11,255 bases of DNA, from NCBI GenBank assembly GCA_023415915.1, contig JAEZIZ010000013.1, positions 1-11,255 on the forward strand, read 5' to 3'. The position numbers and the translations under genes were made by a program. Of this stretch, positions 1 to 7,384 are shown piece after piece. Below the pieces are notes generated by a model, which was not told the origin of the DNA, made no database searches, and worked only from the letters and a program-made list of their open reading frames with translations. How positions within the stretch are numbered: the stretch's first letter is position 1; the number at the start of each line of letters is the position of its first letter. The stretch is from Bacillota bacterium. Lineage in GTDB: Bacteria; Bacillota; Clostridia; Christensenellales; SZUA-584.

Positions 1-2728
1 TCGCTTTAAGGCCCGCCAGTATCTTTTCGGGCAGAGCGGGCAGCTCGTATATTCGCACTCCGGTGGCGTTGTAAATGGCGTTTATTATCGCCATATGCGT
101 GCCGTTCTGGAAGTTCTCGGAGCAGCCTGACGCCCCCTGCGGCCCGTCCTTTCTGTACGAATGGTGATATATTATGTTTATGTTATCCGGCACCTCCTCG
201 CACGAGGGTATACCCGTGCCGCCTATCGTCACGTGCTTCTTCAAATCTTCGTACTGCTCGGATAGCGCGAAGCCCACGCAGTGCGACGTGCCGCCGTATG
301 CCTGTCCGTCCACCGCAAGTTTGCTTCCGAGCACGCCCACGTCCGCTACGAGCGTGATGCCAAGTACCTTTGTCTTTCCGGTAGTTATATCGACTTCCAC
401 CTCGGCGATACCGCAAATATACATGAACTCCTTTGTCGGGTCGCCGACGCCTGTATTGGGGTCTATCGCGGGTCCGCCGCCCGTGTTGGTATGCGAGCCC
501 GTATACCTGGTCGGTATGCCTTCTGCCACCATCTCTTCGTGCGTGCGGAATGTACCGTCCGGCTTGCGCATAGCATTCAACAGCTGCTCGGCGGCGTTGA
601 ACGTGGCGTTGCCCGCCATGTAGTGGGACCTGCTTCCCGCCGCCGGGCCGGTAAACGGACAAATGGCGGTGTCGTCCATAACAAGGCGTATCTGGTCCGG
701 CTTTATTCCGAGCGGGCGAAGCGCCTCGTAAGTATGAATAAGCGTACCCTGATCGGCGCCCTGACCCTGGTCGGACCACCCGTTGTAGTGCGTTATAGTA
801 CCGTCGGGGTTTAGCTCCAGCTCTATCTTGGCAGTGTCGTTGTTGCCGCTGCAGCAATACCCGCCGCAGAACACGCCCACTCCCCTCTTTTTATCGTCCG
901 TGCCCTCGGCTTCGGCCCTTTTCTTCGCCTCCTCGTAATACGGGCGCAGCGTATCCATCATCTCCACATAAGGATAGAGCTTATAAGACGTGCTGTTGTT
1001 ATTAAGGTCTCCCGGGCGCGCGACGTTTATATAGCGGAACTCAAAAGGATCCATGCCGGCTTTTTCAGCTAGCATGTCTACAAGCGCCTCGCTGCATGTG
1101 TACGCCTGAGGCGACCCGAAGCCCCTGTACGCCGTACCGAAGCTGTGGTTGCTGAACCCTGCCCTTGTCAGCCCCATTACGTTTGGTATGTTATACGGGA
1201 ATCCCGCATATGTAATTCCTCTTATCACCGGCCCCGCCGCTTCATCCGAATAAGCGCCGTGGTCATATGCGATATTGAACTCTAAAGCCGTTATTTTTCC
1301 GTCCTTGTCGCAGGCCATACGCCCGTTTGAATAGGACGCCGAGCGTTTGCCCGTGTACAGCATGAATTCGGGATACGTCATAGTCAGCGTTACCGGTTTG
1401 CCGGTGGCCATGCAGCACGCCCCCGCGAGAGCAAAGCTGCCCGCCGACATCGGGTAGCCGAATCCTCCGCCGCTCGGGTTTTGTATTATGCGCACCTTTT
1501 CAGGCGGCAGCCCTATCGCGCCCGCCACCGTCATCTGTGCGCCGTGCGGGAACTGCGTTTTGCACTGTATCGCAAGGTATCCGTCCGAGTCCCAGAACGA
1601 CTGTACTACGTCGGGCTCAATAGGAGCGTGGGGCTCGCGCGTAGAATAAAAGCTTCCTTCCACAACATACTCGGATTCTTCGATTACATCCCTCGTATCA
1701 TTGCCCTTGAATACCGGCTGCGCAAGAAACATGTTGTCGCATTCCTCGTGTATCCTTATAGCGCCCGGCGCGACGGCTTCCAACAGGTTCATATACGCGG
1801 GCAGGGGCTCGAGCTCCACCTTTACGGCCTTTGCGGCCGCTCTTGCTTCTTCCTGAGTCCTCGCGGCCACTACAGCGATAACGTCTCCGCGCATAAACAC
1901 CTTATCTTCCGCAAAGAGCTGATGATCCAGCCCGCTTATCAGCCCTCTCGGATGTCCGAGCGGGAATGATACTCGGTTGCTCCCCTTTACGTCCTTTGCC
2001 GTAACCACCTTTTCGACGCCCGGCATGCGCTCCGCCTCGGAATAATCTATGCTCTTTATCTTTGCATGGGAGAGCTCGGGCATTACCATTGCAAGGTGCA
2101 GCGTCCCCGGAGGCATCTTTAAGCCTATATCGTCTCCGTAGTCGCATACGCCCATTACTTTGGAAAGCGCGGTAGGCTTGGGATGCTTTGACCCTAAAAG
2201 CCGTTTATCCTCCGGCATCACGAAATCCAGCGACTCTATCGGCTTTTCTCCCCTCATCACTTCCGCCGCCGCCATTACCGCGTCGACGAGCGGCTTATAC
2301 CCGGTGCACCGGCACAGGTTATGGTGTTTCGTAAACCACGCCCGCACGTCTTCCCGCGTGGGGTTCGGGTTTTTGTCGAGAAGCCCTTTTGCCGACATTA
2401 TGAACCCGGGAGTACAAAAACCGCACTGCACGCCTCCGTGTATTATCCACGCCTTTTGCAGCGGGTGCAGGTTGTTTGCCGTACCCAGCCCTTCGAGCGT
2501 CTCAACAACGGCATAATCCTTTATATTCTTCATTTTTCTCGTGCAGGAACGTATGACCTCGCCGTTTAAAATAATGGAGCACGCGCCGCACTGCCCAACG
2601 CGGCAGCCAAGCTTGATGCTGGTAAGCCCAATGCGTCTTAAAACGTCCGCAAGGGTGTCCTTGTCGTTGTCGCATACCATTACGCGGTCTACGCCGTTAA
2701 CGTTAAGCCATATCTTTCTTAATGCCAT
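1..2728 (-). CDS. mop: Mop-type molybdopterin/[2Fe-2S] aldehyde oxidoreductase (3' end cut by window edge)
   Basis: This is a molybdenum hydroxylase of the xanthine oxidase family, most like Desulfovibrio gigas Mop, which oxidises aldehydes to carboxylic acids in the cytoplasm. 909 codons are visible without a stop. The last residues (PEKILAGLKA) match where Mop ends, so almost nothing is missing. The plant-type [2Fe-2S] domain has Cys42, Cys47, Cys50 and Cys62. The helical second cluster domain has Cys102, Cys105, Cys139 and Cys141. There is no FAD domain, as in Mop. Molybdopterin-domain motifs are GGGFGY (about 420-425), AYRGFGSPQ with Arg535, GQGAD, AGSR, and GASGCSE with the catalytic-base Glu871. 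I checked the frame at several points across the gene and it is intact. The start at 2728 has GGGGG five bases upstream; an in-frame ATG at 2740 is an alternative. It is the last visible gene of the leftward operon and has its own structured leader. Family is near certain; substrate is unknown. Confidence 0.95.
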   Translation of the reverse strand, partial: MALRKIWLNVNGVDRVMVCDNDKDTLADVLRRIGLTSIKLGCRVGQCGACSIILNGEVIRSCTRKMKNIKDYAVVETLEGLGTANNLHPLQKAWIIHGGVQCGFCTPGFIMSAKGLLDKNPNPTREDVRAWFTKHHNLCRCTGYKPLVDAVMAAAEVMRGEKPIESLDFVMPEDKRLLGSKHPKPTALSKVMGVCDYGDDIGLKMPPGTLHLAMVMPELSHAKIKSIDYSEAERMPGVEKVVTAKDVKGSNRVSFPLGHPRGLISGLDHQLFAEDKVFMRGDVIAVVAARTQEEARAAAKAVKVELEPLPAYMNLLEAVAPGAIRIHEECDNMFLAQPVFKGNDTRDVIEESEYVVEGSFYSTREPHAPIEPDVVQSFWDSDGYLAIQCKTQFPHGAQMTVAGAIGLPPEKVRIIQNPSGGGFGYPMSAGSFALAGACCMATGKPVTLTMTYPEFMLYTGKRSASYSNGRMACDKDGKITALEFNIAYDHGAYSDEAAGPVIRGITYAGFPYNIPNVMGLTRAGFSNHSFGTAYRGFGSPQAYTCSEALVDMLAEKAGMDPFEFRYINVARPGDLNNNSTSYKLYPYVEMMDTLRPYYEEAKKRAEAEGTDDKKRGVGVFCGGYCCSGNNDTAKIELELNPDGTITHYNGWSDQGQGADQGTLIHTYEALRPLGIKPDQIRLVMDDTAICPFTGPAAGSRSHYMAGNATFNAAEQLLNAMRKPDGTFRTHEEMVAEGIPTRYTGSHTNTGGGPAIDPNTGVGDPTKEFMYICGIAEVEVDITTGKTKVLGITLVADVGVLGSKLAVDGQAYGGTSHCVGFALSEQYEDLKKHVTIGGTGIPSCEEVPDNINIIYHHSYRKDGPQGASGCSENFQNGTHMAIINAIYNATGVRIYELPALPEKILAGLKA

Positions 2729-2753
2729 ATGTACCCCCATGTCCGTATTTATA

Positions 2754-2768
2754 CCTCTTTTTAAGAGG
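2754..2768 (-). promoter_or_regulatory. Hairpin covering a purine-rich SD-like sequence upstream of mop
   Basis: On the mop-sense strand CCTCTT (2768-2763), a 3-nt loop and AAGAGG (2759-2754) form a 6-bp hairpin. AAGAGG lies 13 nt before the alternative ATG at 2740 and 25 nt before the ATG at 2728, so it is an SD-like element in a poor position for either start. An upstream AGGGT (2809-2805) can pair with ACCCT (2770-2766). That would use part of the CCTCTT arm and free AAGAGG. Mutually exclusive pairing of this sort is typical of translational switches. The pairings are directly visible; the function is inferred. Confidence 0.4.
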
Positions 2769-2826
2769 GTGGCGCTTTACGCCGTTTAACGCAAATTTAA
2801 CAATACCCTTTATCTGCAGTTCTTAT

Positions 2827-2911
2827 CCGGAACTACGCCCCATCTAGCCTAACGGCTTGCTGGGGACCCCAACCTTGCCTCGTCACGCTTTTGGATTTAT
2901 AGAGGCTCCGG
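2827..2911 (-). ncRNA. Candidate structured 5' leader RNA (three-way junction) of mop
   Basis: Read on the minus strand, CCGGA (2911-2907) pairs with TCCGG (2831-2827) to close a junction. Stem two, GCCTC (2906-2902) with GAGGC (2881-2877), abuts it directly and has a 20-nt loop. Stem three is CCCCA (2865-2861)/TGGGG (2842-2838), continued across a 3x3 internal loop by AGCC/GGCT with a GTTA loop. The 11-nt strand between stems two and three contains TTGG (2872-2869), which can pair with CCAA (2894-2891) in the loop of stem two, giving a pseudoknot. The region has no ORF and sits 100-180 nt upstream of a molybdenum enzyme gene. I cannot assign a known riboswitch class from memory. A molybdenum/tungsten cofactor RNA is the contextual guess. 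Confidence 0.45.
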
Positions 2912-2932
2912 TAAAAACGCCGGTTTTTAGTT

Positions 2933-2961
2933 GGGGCGGCAATATTAAAGTACGCCGCCCC
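2933..2961 (-). other. GC-rich hairpin between the SDR gene and mop
   Basis: An exact 8-bp inverted repeat, GGGGCGGC (2933-2940) and GCCGCCCC (2954-2961), has a 13-nt AT-rich loop. It lies 41 nt after the SDR stop codon on the transcribed strand. It is followed on that strand by AACTAAAAACC rather than a T-run, so it is a poor intrinsic terminator. It could be an mRNA-stabilising or attenuating 3' hairpin that separates mop expression from the upstream genes. Confidence 0.45.
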
Positions 2962-3001
2962 TTATGTCATAAATCGATTTGATTAATTTAAAAACGTTAT
3001 A

Positions 3002-3844
3002 CTACCACACCGTATAGCCGCCGTCCACCACCACGGTAGAGCCCGTGGCGAATGTGGAAAGATCGCTCGCGAGGTACGCCACGCAGCCCACCGCTTCTTC
3101 AAGCGAGCCCGTGCGCCCCATAGGCGTATCCGCCGCCATGGCGTCAAACGCCTCGACGGGGAAACCGGCTTTTACGTCGTGCAGCCCCGATATTATGTAG
3201 CCGTAGCATACCGAATTGAAGCGTATGCCGAAATCGCAGTAATCCATTGCCATCGCCTTGGTCAAGTGCTCGACCGCCGCCTTTGTCGCCGGATATACCA
3301 CGCCGTAGCGCGAATGTGCCGGCAGGCGGTTTACTATAAGGCCGGACATAGAAGACGTATTGACTATCGAACCGCCGTGCTTGTGCTCTATCATTATGTT
3401 CGCGCACGTGCGCCCCACCAGCAGTATGCCTGTCTGGTTAACGGCTACAATGCGGTTCCATTGCTCCACCGGTATGTTGGAATCATCGCCCGCGATACCT
3501 ATTCCCGCGTTATTGTGCACTATGTCTATCGTGCCGTAAGCGTCCACGACCTGGCCCACAAATTTCTTGACGGAGGCTTCGTCGGCGACGTCGCCCATAA
3601 CATACATTGCCTCGGCGCCGTAGCGTTCCTTTATATCGGCAACGTTCTGCTTTAAGCTGTCTTCCTTCTGCGGTATATCCATAAGGGCTACCTTGGCGCC
3701 CATCTCCGCGAACGCCGCGGCGGTTGACCTGCCTATGCCGCCGCCCGCGCCCGTTACAAGCGCCGCCTTGCCCTTGAGGCTGAACATATCGTATACGCTT
3801 CTTAGTTCCTTTATCGTTTGTACTTTAGGAATTGCCATATCCAT
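3002..3844 (-). CDS. Short-chain dehydrogenase/reductase (classical SDR)
   Basis: This 280-residue cytoplasmic oxidoreductase of the classical SDR family interconverts an alcohol and a ketone or aldehyde with a nicotinamide cofactor. The cofactor motif TGAGGGIG is at residues 31-38. Asp56 at the end of strand two favours NAD(H) over NADP(H). NNAG is at 111-114. The catalytic set is Asn136, Ser164/165, Tyr184 and Lys188 (YPATK). The C-terminal strand VVVDGGYTVW is complete. The roughly 25-residue N-terminal extension before the Rossmann fold resembles sugar/polyol SDRs such as sorbose reductase and arabinitol or gluconate dehydrogenases. GGAG (3852-3849) lies 4 nt from the ATG at 3844 and 10 nt from an in-frame ATG at 3838, so the start is uncertain by two codons. 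It follows the zinc dehydrogenase gene by 20 nt. Substrate is not determinable. Confidence 0.93.
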   Translation of the reverse strand: MDMAIPKVQTIKELRSVYDMFSLKGKAALVTGAGGGIGRSTAAAFAEMGAKVALMDIPQKEDSLKQNVADIKERYGAEAMYVMGDVADEASVKKFVGQVVDAYGTIDIVHNNAGIGIAGDDSNIPVEQWNRIVAVNQTGILLVGRTCANIMIEHKHGGSIVNTSSMSGLIVNRLPAHSRYGVVYPATKAAVEHLTKAMAMDYCDFGIRFNSVCYGYIISGLHDVKAGFPVEAFDAMAADTPMGRTGSLEEAVGCVAYLASDLSTFATGSTVVVDGGYTVW

Positions 3845-3864
3845 TCATCTCCGTTTCATATTAC

Positions 3865-4908
3865 TTAGTTGGAGCAGTCGCAGTCGAAAACTATCTTAGC
3901 GAACTTACCGGAAATCTGGTCCTGATACGCCTGCTGGCATTGGTACAGCTTATATACTTTTTGTATTATAGGCTCAAGGTTCATTCTCTTCAGCATGCGT
4001 ATAGCGGGCGTGAACGAGTACGTCGCCAAAAACAGCCCGTCGAGCCGCAGTTCCTTATGATACAGGTACGTGCTTAAATCGAGCGGCAGCCTGTATTGCA
4101 GCGGATACATGGCCATGTATACGACGTGCCCGGAATTCTTGGCTATCTGCAGCGCCGTCTCGGCCGCCTTGCCGTTGCCGGAGCATTCTATAACTTCGTC
4201 AAACCCGCCCGGCGCGATGGCCGCTATCTGCTCCTTAAAGTCGGGAGCCAACGGGTCCACCGCGTAATCGGCGCCCAGCGAAATCCCCAAAGTGCGCTTT
4301 GCCTCCACCGGCTCGAGCAGCGTCACTTCCGACGCTCCCGCCATCTTGCAAAGCTCAACTACCATCAGGCCTATGCCGCCGCCGCCCGAAACAGCGACTC
4401 GGTCGCCTATCCGTATCTCGGCTTTCTCAACGGAGCGGAGCGCAATTGTCATGGGCTCTACGAGCGCCGCCGTCTTAAGGTCCGCGTCGTCGGGCAGTTT
4501 GTAGACCTGGTCTTCGCTCCAAACCACGTATTCGGCCTGAGTGGGTACTATGTTCTGCACCGAAGCCGTGCAGAACTGCTCTTTCCCCGCGCGGCAGTTT
4601 TCGCATATACCGCAGAAATGCACGAAGCACCCCGTTACTTTATCGCCTACCTTAAGCCCTCTCTTGTTGCAGCCCTTACCCATATCCACGATAACGCCCG
4701 ACATCTCGTGGCCGAACCCCGCGCCTACCGGAACGTCCATGTTGCCGTTAAGCATCAGAGGGTCCGAGCCGCAAATGGATGAATACGCCACCTTTATGAG
4801 TATGTCGTCGTCCTTTTTGATTTCGGGCATCGGTATGTCAACGCAATCAAGCTTGCCCCACTTCTTTGTTGCGAGGTCGCCTTTTTCGGTTAAACAAATA
4901 GCCTTCAC
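3865..4908 (-). CDS. Zinc-dependent medium-chain alcohol/polyol dehydrogenase
   Basis: This 347-residue enzyme belongs to the MDR family (threonine, sorbitol and butanediol dehydrogenase-like) and oxidises a secondary alcohol with NAD(P)+. Catalytic zinc ligands are Cys46, His67 and Glu68 in GHE, and Glu151 in VEP. The structural zinc lobe keeps all four cysteines: Cys99, Cys102, Cys105 and Cys113. The Rossmann motif GGGGIG is at 177-182, and Glu201 at the end of the next strand suggests NAD(H). The start codon is GTG, supported by AGGAGG six bases upstream; no nearby ATG fits. It follows the transketolase C-subunit stop by 13 nt and is clearly in the same operon. The Cys-rich C-terminal tail (DCDCSN) is unusual but short. 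Pairing with an SDR next door suggests successive oxidation and reduction steps on a polyol-like or hydroxy-keto intermediate. Confidence 0.94.
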   Translation of the reverse strand: MKAICLTEKGDLATKKWGKLDCVDIPMPEIKKDDDILIKVAYSSICGSDPLMLNGNMDVPVGAGFGHEMSGVIVDMGKGCNKRGLKVGDKVTGCFVHFCGICENCRAGKEQFCTASVQNIVPTQAEYVVWSEDQVYKLPDDADLKTAALVEPMTIALRSVEKAEIRIGDRVAVSGGGGIGLMVVELCKMAGASEVTLLEPVEAKRTLGISLGADYAVDPLAPDFKEQIAAIAPGGFDEVIECSGNGKAAETALQIAKNSGHVVYMAMYPLQYRLPLDLSTYLYHKELRLDGLFLATYSFTPAIRMLKRMNLEPIIQKVYKLYQCQQAYQDQISGKFAKIVFDCDCSN

Positions 4909-4921
4909 CTAAAGCCTCCTT

Positions 4922-5878
4922 TTATTTTCCAAGCATCTCCTTGACCGCCTTGATGGTCGCGGCGTCGTCATATCCATACTTGGCGCGCAGCTCCGGGCCG
5001 CTTCCGAATCCCGCGTATACCTGAGGTATGCCCAAACGTTTAAACTGCTTGGGATACTTGCCGTGGTCCGCGTAAACGTCGGCTATAGCGGACGCAAGGC
5101 CGCCATATGCCAGGTGGTCCTCCAGCACTATTACCCTTCCGGTCTGTTCCGTGCAGCGCAGGATAAGCTCTTCGTCTATAGGCTTTATGCAGTAAATATC
5201 GACGAGCTGAACGGATATGCCTTCTTTTTCAAGCTCGACTATTGCGTCCATAGCCTCGCCTACCATTTCCCCGTGCGCGAATATCGTAACGTCTTTTCCT
5301 TCCTGCACCACAAGGCCCTTGCCTATTTCGTATTTTACTCCCTCTGCGTAAATTACGCGGTCCTTCTTGCCCTGGGGAAGCCTTATGTACATAGGCCCGG
5401 GGTATGTCATGCTGTCTTCAAGCAAATCGGGTATAACATTCGGGTCCGCCACGGATATAACCGTCATATTGACGAGCGAACGCATTATAGCCACGTCTTC
5501 CATTGCGTTATGCGTCGAACCGCCGCCCGACGTTAAGCCGCCGCCCGTTCCTATAAGGCGTACCGGCAGGTTCTGATAGCAGATAGCCGTACGTACCTGT
5601 TCGCACGCGCGCATGGTCATAAAAGGTATCATGCCCGTTACAAAGCATATGTTGCCGTCAAGGGCAAGCCCCGCCGCCGTACCCATAAGGTTCTGTTCCG
5701 CGATGCCCACGTCCACGAAGCGGTCGCGATATACTTTTTTATAGTGTCCGAGGAATCCGCCGGTGTCTGCCGTAAGAACCCAAACGTTGTCAAACCTGCT
5801 TGCCAAATCTTCCAGTTTCCTGCCGGTATTATCACGGCCGGATGCAAAAATGGCGTCAAAATTAAACGTTACTCCCAT
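4922..5878 (-). CDS. Split transketolase, C-terminal subunit
   Basis: This 318-residue protein carries the pyrimidine-binding and C-terminal domains of transketolase and works with the subunit encoded just upstream to transfer two-carbon ketol units with thiamine diphosphate. GIAEQN is at residues 58-63, and Glu61 is the glutamate that activates the thiamine pyrimidine. STHNAMED (121-128) matches the GPTHQPIE region of fused transketolases. I chose the ATG at 5878 because AGGAGG lies 8 nt upstream and it is 1 nt past the stop of the N-terminal subunit. A longer reading from 5950 would add 24 unrelated residues translated from inside the upstream gene. Two halves of about 287 and 318 residues are normal for bacterial split transketolases. 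The donor and acceptor sugars are unknown; no phosphopentose pathway neighbours are visible. Confidence 0.93.
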   Translation of the reverse strand: MGVTFNFDAIFASGRDNTGRKLEDLASRFDNVWVLTADTGGFLGHYKKVYRDRFVDVGIAEQNLMGTAAGLALDGNICFVTGMIPFMTMRACEQVRTAICYQNLPVRLIGTGGGLTSGGGSTHNAMEDVAIMRSLVNMTVISVADPNVIPDLLEDSMTYPGPMYIRLPQGKKDRVIYAEGVKYEIGKGLVVQEGKDVTIFAHGEMVGEAMDAIVELEKEGISVQLVDIYCIKPIDEELILRCTEQTGRVIVLEDHLAYGGLASAIADVYADHGKYPKQFKRLGIPQVYAGFGSGPELRAKYGYDDAATIKAVKEMLGK

Positions 5879-5879
5879 G

Positions 5880-6743
5880 TTATTTGCCTCCTTTATTACG
5901 CATTTCCCAGTCTGCATCAATATCCGCAAGCGCTTTAACCATGTCTTCATGCGAGAGGCAGCCGGCGTGCCAGCCTACCGCGCGCTCCATAAAGGAAACG
6001 CCTTTGCCTTTTATAGTCTCGCAAACAATCGCTGTCGGAACGCTGCTGTGCGCATCCGGCAGGTTGTCCAATGCGTCCGTAATCGCTTTCATGTCGTGGC
6101 CGCTTATTTCAACCGTATTCCAGCCAAAAGCCCGCCATTTGTCGGCATAGGGTTCCATGGTTATAAAGTCTTCCGTGACTGCGGTCATAAGCTGGTGGTT
6201 GCGGTCGATTATCGCGACGAGGTTGCCAAGCTTATAGGAGCTGGCCGTCATAGCCGATTCCCAAACCTCGCCTTCGCAGGTCTCGCCGTCGCCCAGCATA
6301 CAGAAAACACGGTAATCCGCGTTCTTGTGCTTAGCGCTCAGCGCAAGGCCGCACGCCATCGCGAGCCCCTGTCCCAGCGAACCGGAAGAGCATTCCACGC
6401 CGGGCAGATGCACTTTGCACGGATGCATGCCGAACGCGCTGTCCACTTTGCCGTACGTGCGTACGATCTCGTTATAATCGAAGAACCCGCGCATGGACAT
6501 CGCAAGATACATCGCAAATGCGCCGTGGCCTTTGCTCATTATGAAGCGGTCTCTTGTAGGCATGCATATATCGTTAGGATCCACGTTGAGCCCGTAGTTA
6601 TAGAGCGCGATCAGTATGTCGGTCATCGACAGGTCGCCTCCGATGTGCACGGTTCCCTCATACGAGCCGCAGAACTCCAGCAGTTTTCTTCGCATTTCAT
6701 ACGCCAATTTCTCAAGTCGGGCAATTTCTTGCTTTGTTGCCAT
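5880..6743 (-). CDS. Split transketolase, N-terminal (thiamine diphosphate) subunit
   Basis: This 287-residue subunit provides the diphosphate-binding domain of a two-gene transketolase. SKGH is at 70-73 and GSLGQGL at 121-127. The ThDP/Mg motif starts with GDGE at 151-154 and ends at DRN (180-182). His259 in WHAG matches the conserved active-site histidine region near the end of this domain. AGGAGGT lies 8 nt before the ATG. The TAA stop is 1 nt before the ATG of the partner subunit, consistent with translational coupling and equal stoichiometry. It follows the VOC gene by 54 nt. Paralogous split transketolases are known in specialised pathways (for example apulose phosphate or sulfofructose metabolism), so a role outside the pentose phosphate pathway is plausible but not shown. 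Confidence 0.94.
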   Translation of the reverse strand: MATKQEIARLEKLAYEMRRKLLEFCGSYEGTVHIGGDLSMTDILIALYNYGLNVDPNDICMPTRDRFIMSKGHGAFAMYLAMSMRGFFDYNEIVRTYGKVDSAFGMHPCKVHLPGVECSSGSLGQGLAMACGLALSAKHKNADYRVFCMLGDGETCEGEVWESAMTASSYKLGNLVAIIDRNHQLMTAVTEDFITMEPYADKWRAFGWNTVEISGHDMKAITDALDNLPDAHSSVPTAIVCETIKGKGVSFMERAVGWHAGCLSHEDMVKALADIDADWEMRNKGGK

Positions 6744-6797
6744 AGATGTGTACCTCCTGTCAAATACTTTAGTGTTTAATACATTTGCTCGATATAG

Positions 6798-7232
6798 TTA
6801 CTGCAATTCGATCATATTGCCGTCAGGGTCCTTAAGGAACACCCAGAACTCGTTGTTTGCCGGATCCCCTTTATAATCTGGTTCGAAATAGAACTCTACC
6901 CCGTCCGCCTTCATTTCCCTGTACTTGGCGTTTACGTCATCCACTTTAAGGCAGATGTGGTGGTATCCCGGAGTGTTCCATTCCGCCTGCTTAAAAGGAG
7001 TCTGATCGAAAAACTGAAACAGCTCCAGCGTTACTCCGTCGGGAGACGTAATAAGCGCTATCTTGCTTTTCGCGCCCGGCAGACGGTACAGCGTCGGTTT
7101 GGCGTCGAAAAAGCCGTCGGGGAATTGTCCGGCGAATTCTACCTTGAATCCGAAATACTTCTTGTAAAATTCCACCGTACGGTCTATATCCGAAACAGTT
7201 AATCCCACATGAACGAACGATGATTTACCCAT
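6798..7232 (-). CDS. VOC/glyoxalase-fold metalloprotein
   Basis: This 144-residue protein of the vicinal oxygen chelate superfamily has two beta-alpha-beta-beta-beta repeats in the usual full length. Likely metal ligands are His8 in HVGLTV, Glu70 in LELFQF, His92 (or His91) in YHHICLKVDD, and Glu142 in MIELQ. The DPDGNMIEL ending is the family signature. Members include glyoxalase I, methylmalonyl-CoA epimerase and many isomerases or lyases acting on vicinal oxygen substrates, so the chemistry here is open. GGAG precedes the ATG at good spacing. It is the first gene of the leftward operon, and its 5' untranslated region would be about 75 nt if the promoter at 7316-7324 is correct. It may epimerise or isomerise a keto-sugar intermediate, or detoxify a reactive dicarbonyl. 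That is inference only. Confidence 0.9.
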   Translation of the reverse strand: MGKSSFVHVGLTVSDIDRTVEFYKKYFGFKVEFAGQFPDGFFDAKPTLYRLPGAKSKIALITSPDGVTLELFQFFDQTPFKQAEWNTPGYHHICLKVDDVNAKYREMKADGVEFYFEPDYKGDPANNEFWVFLKDPDGNMIELQ

Positions 7233-7315
7233 ATATTCTCCTTTTTCAATAATTAAAAAATTTACAACCGATTCGCGCCGGAATACGACATTTAAATTAA
7301 CCTTGAGTTATTTAA

Positions 7316-7324
7316 AGTATATCA
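7316..7324 (-). promoter_or_regulatory. Extended -10 promoter of the leftward operon
   Basis: On the minus strand TGATATACT is an extended -10 (TGn followed by TATACT). The -35 region 16-18 nt upstream has no recognisable hexamer, which suits a promoter that needs an activator such as the adjacent AraC protein. The transcript would begin near 7309, about 75 nt before the VOC start codon. Confidence 0.5.
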
Positions 7325-7356
7325 AACTGTTCTAAAAGTTTCTTCCGTTTTAGCGC

Positions 7357-7376
7357 CATGTTATACTGAAAACATG
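7357..7376. promoter_or_regulatory. Putative AraC-regulator operator (inverted repeat)
   Basis: CATGTT and AACATG flank ATACTGAA exactly, making a 20-nt site. It lies about 48-67 nt upstream of the predicted leftward start, a normal place for an AraC-family activator. The core TATACTGAA (7362-7370) recurs inverted at 7404-7412, and ATACTGAA recurs at 8417-8424. Confidence 0.45.
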
Positions 7377-7384
7377 TCCGAAAC

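Noticed and set aside
174..2789. Several plus-strand open frames of 80-230 codons opposite mop
   Set aside because: They are antisense to a continuous minus-strand frame with all expected Mop motifs, have Arg/His-rich or low-complexity translations, and lack ribosome binding sites. They are mirror frames of the GC-rich codons.
2911..2928. AAAAAC/GTTTTT inverted repeat next to CCGG as an intrinsic terminator
   Set aside because: The stem is mainly A-T with a 4-nt loop and short T-run. It overlaps the start of the structured leader, and neither strand gives a convincing terminator.
5879..5950. Longer start (ATG at 5950) for the transketolase C-terminal subunit
   Set aside because: The extra 24 residues are an out-of-frame reading of the end of the N-terminal subunit gene, while the ATG at 5878 has a near-ideal AGGAGG and normal family length.
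5763..6779. Long plus-strand frame (338 codons) opposite the split transketolase
   Set aside because: It is antisense to two well-supported genes, its translation shows no domain, and no promoter or ribosome binding site precedes it.
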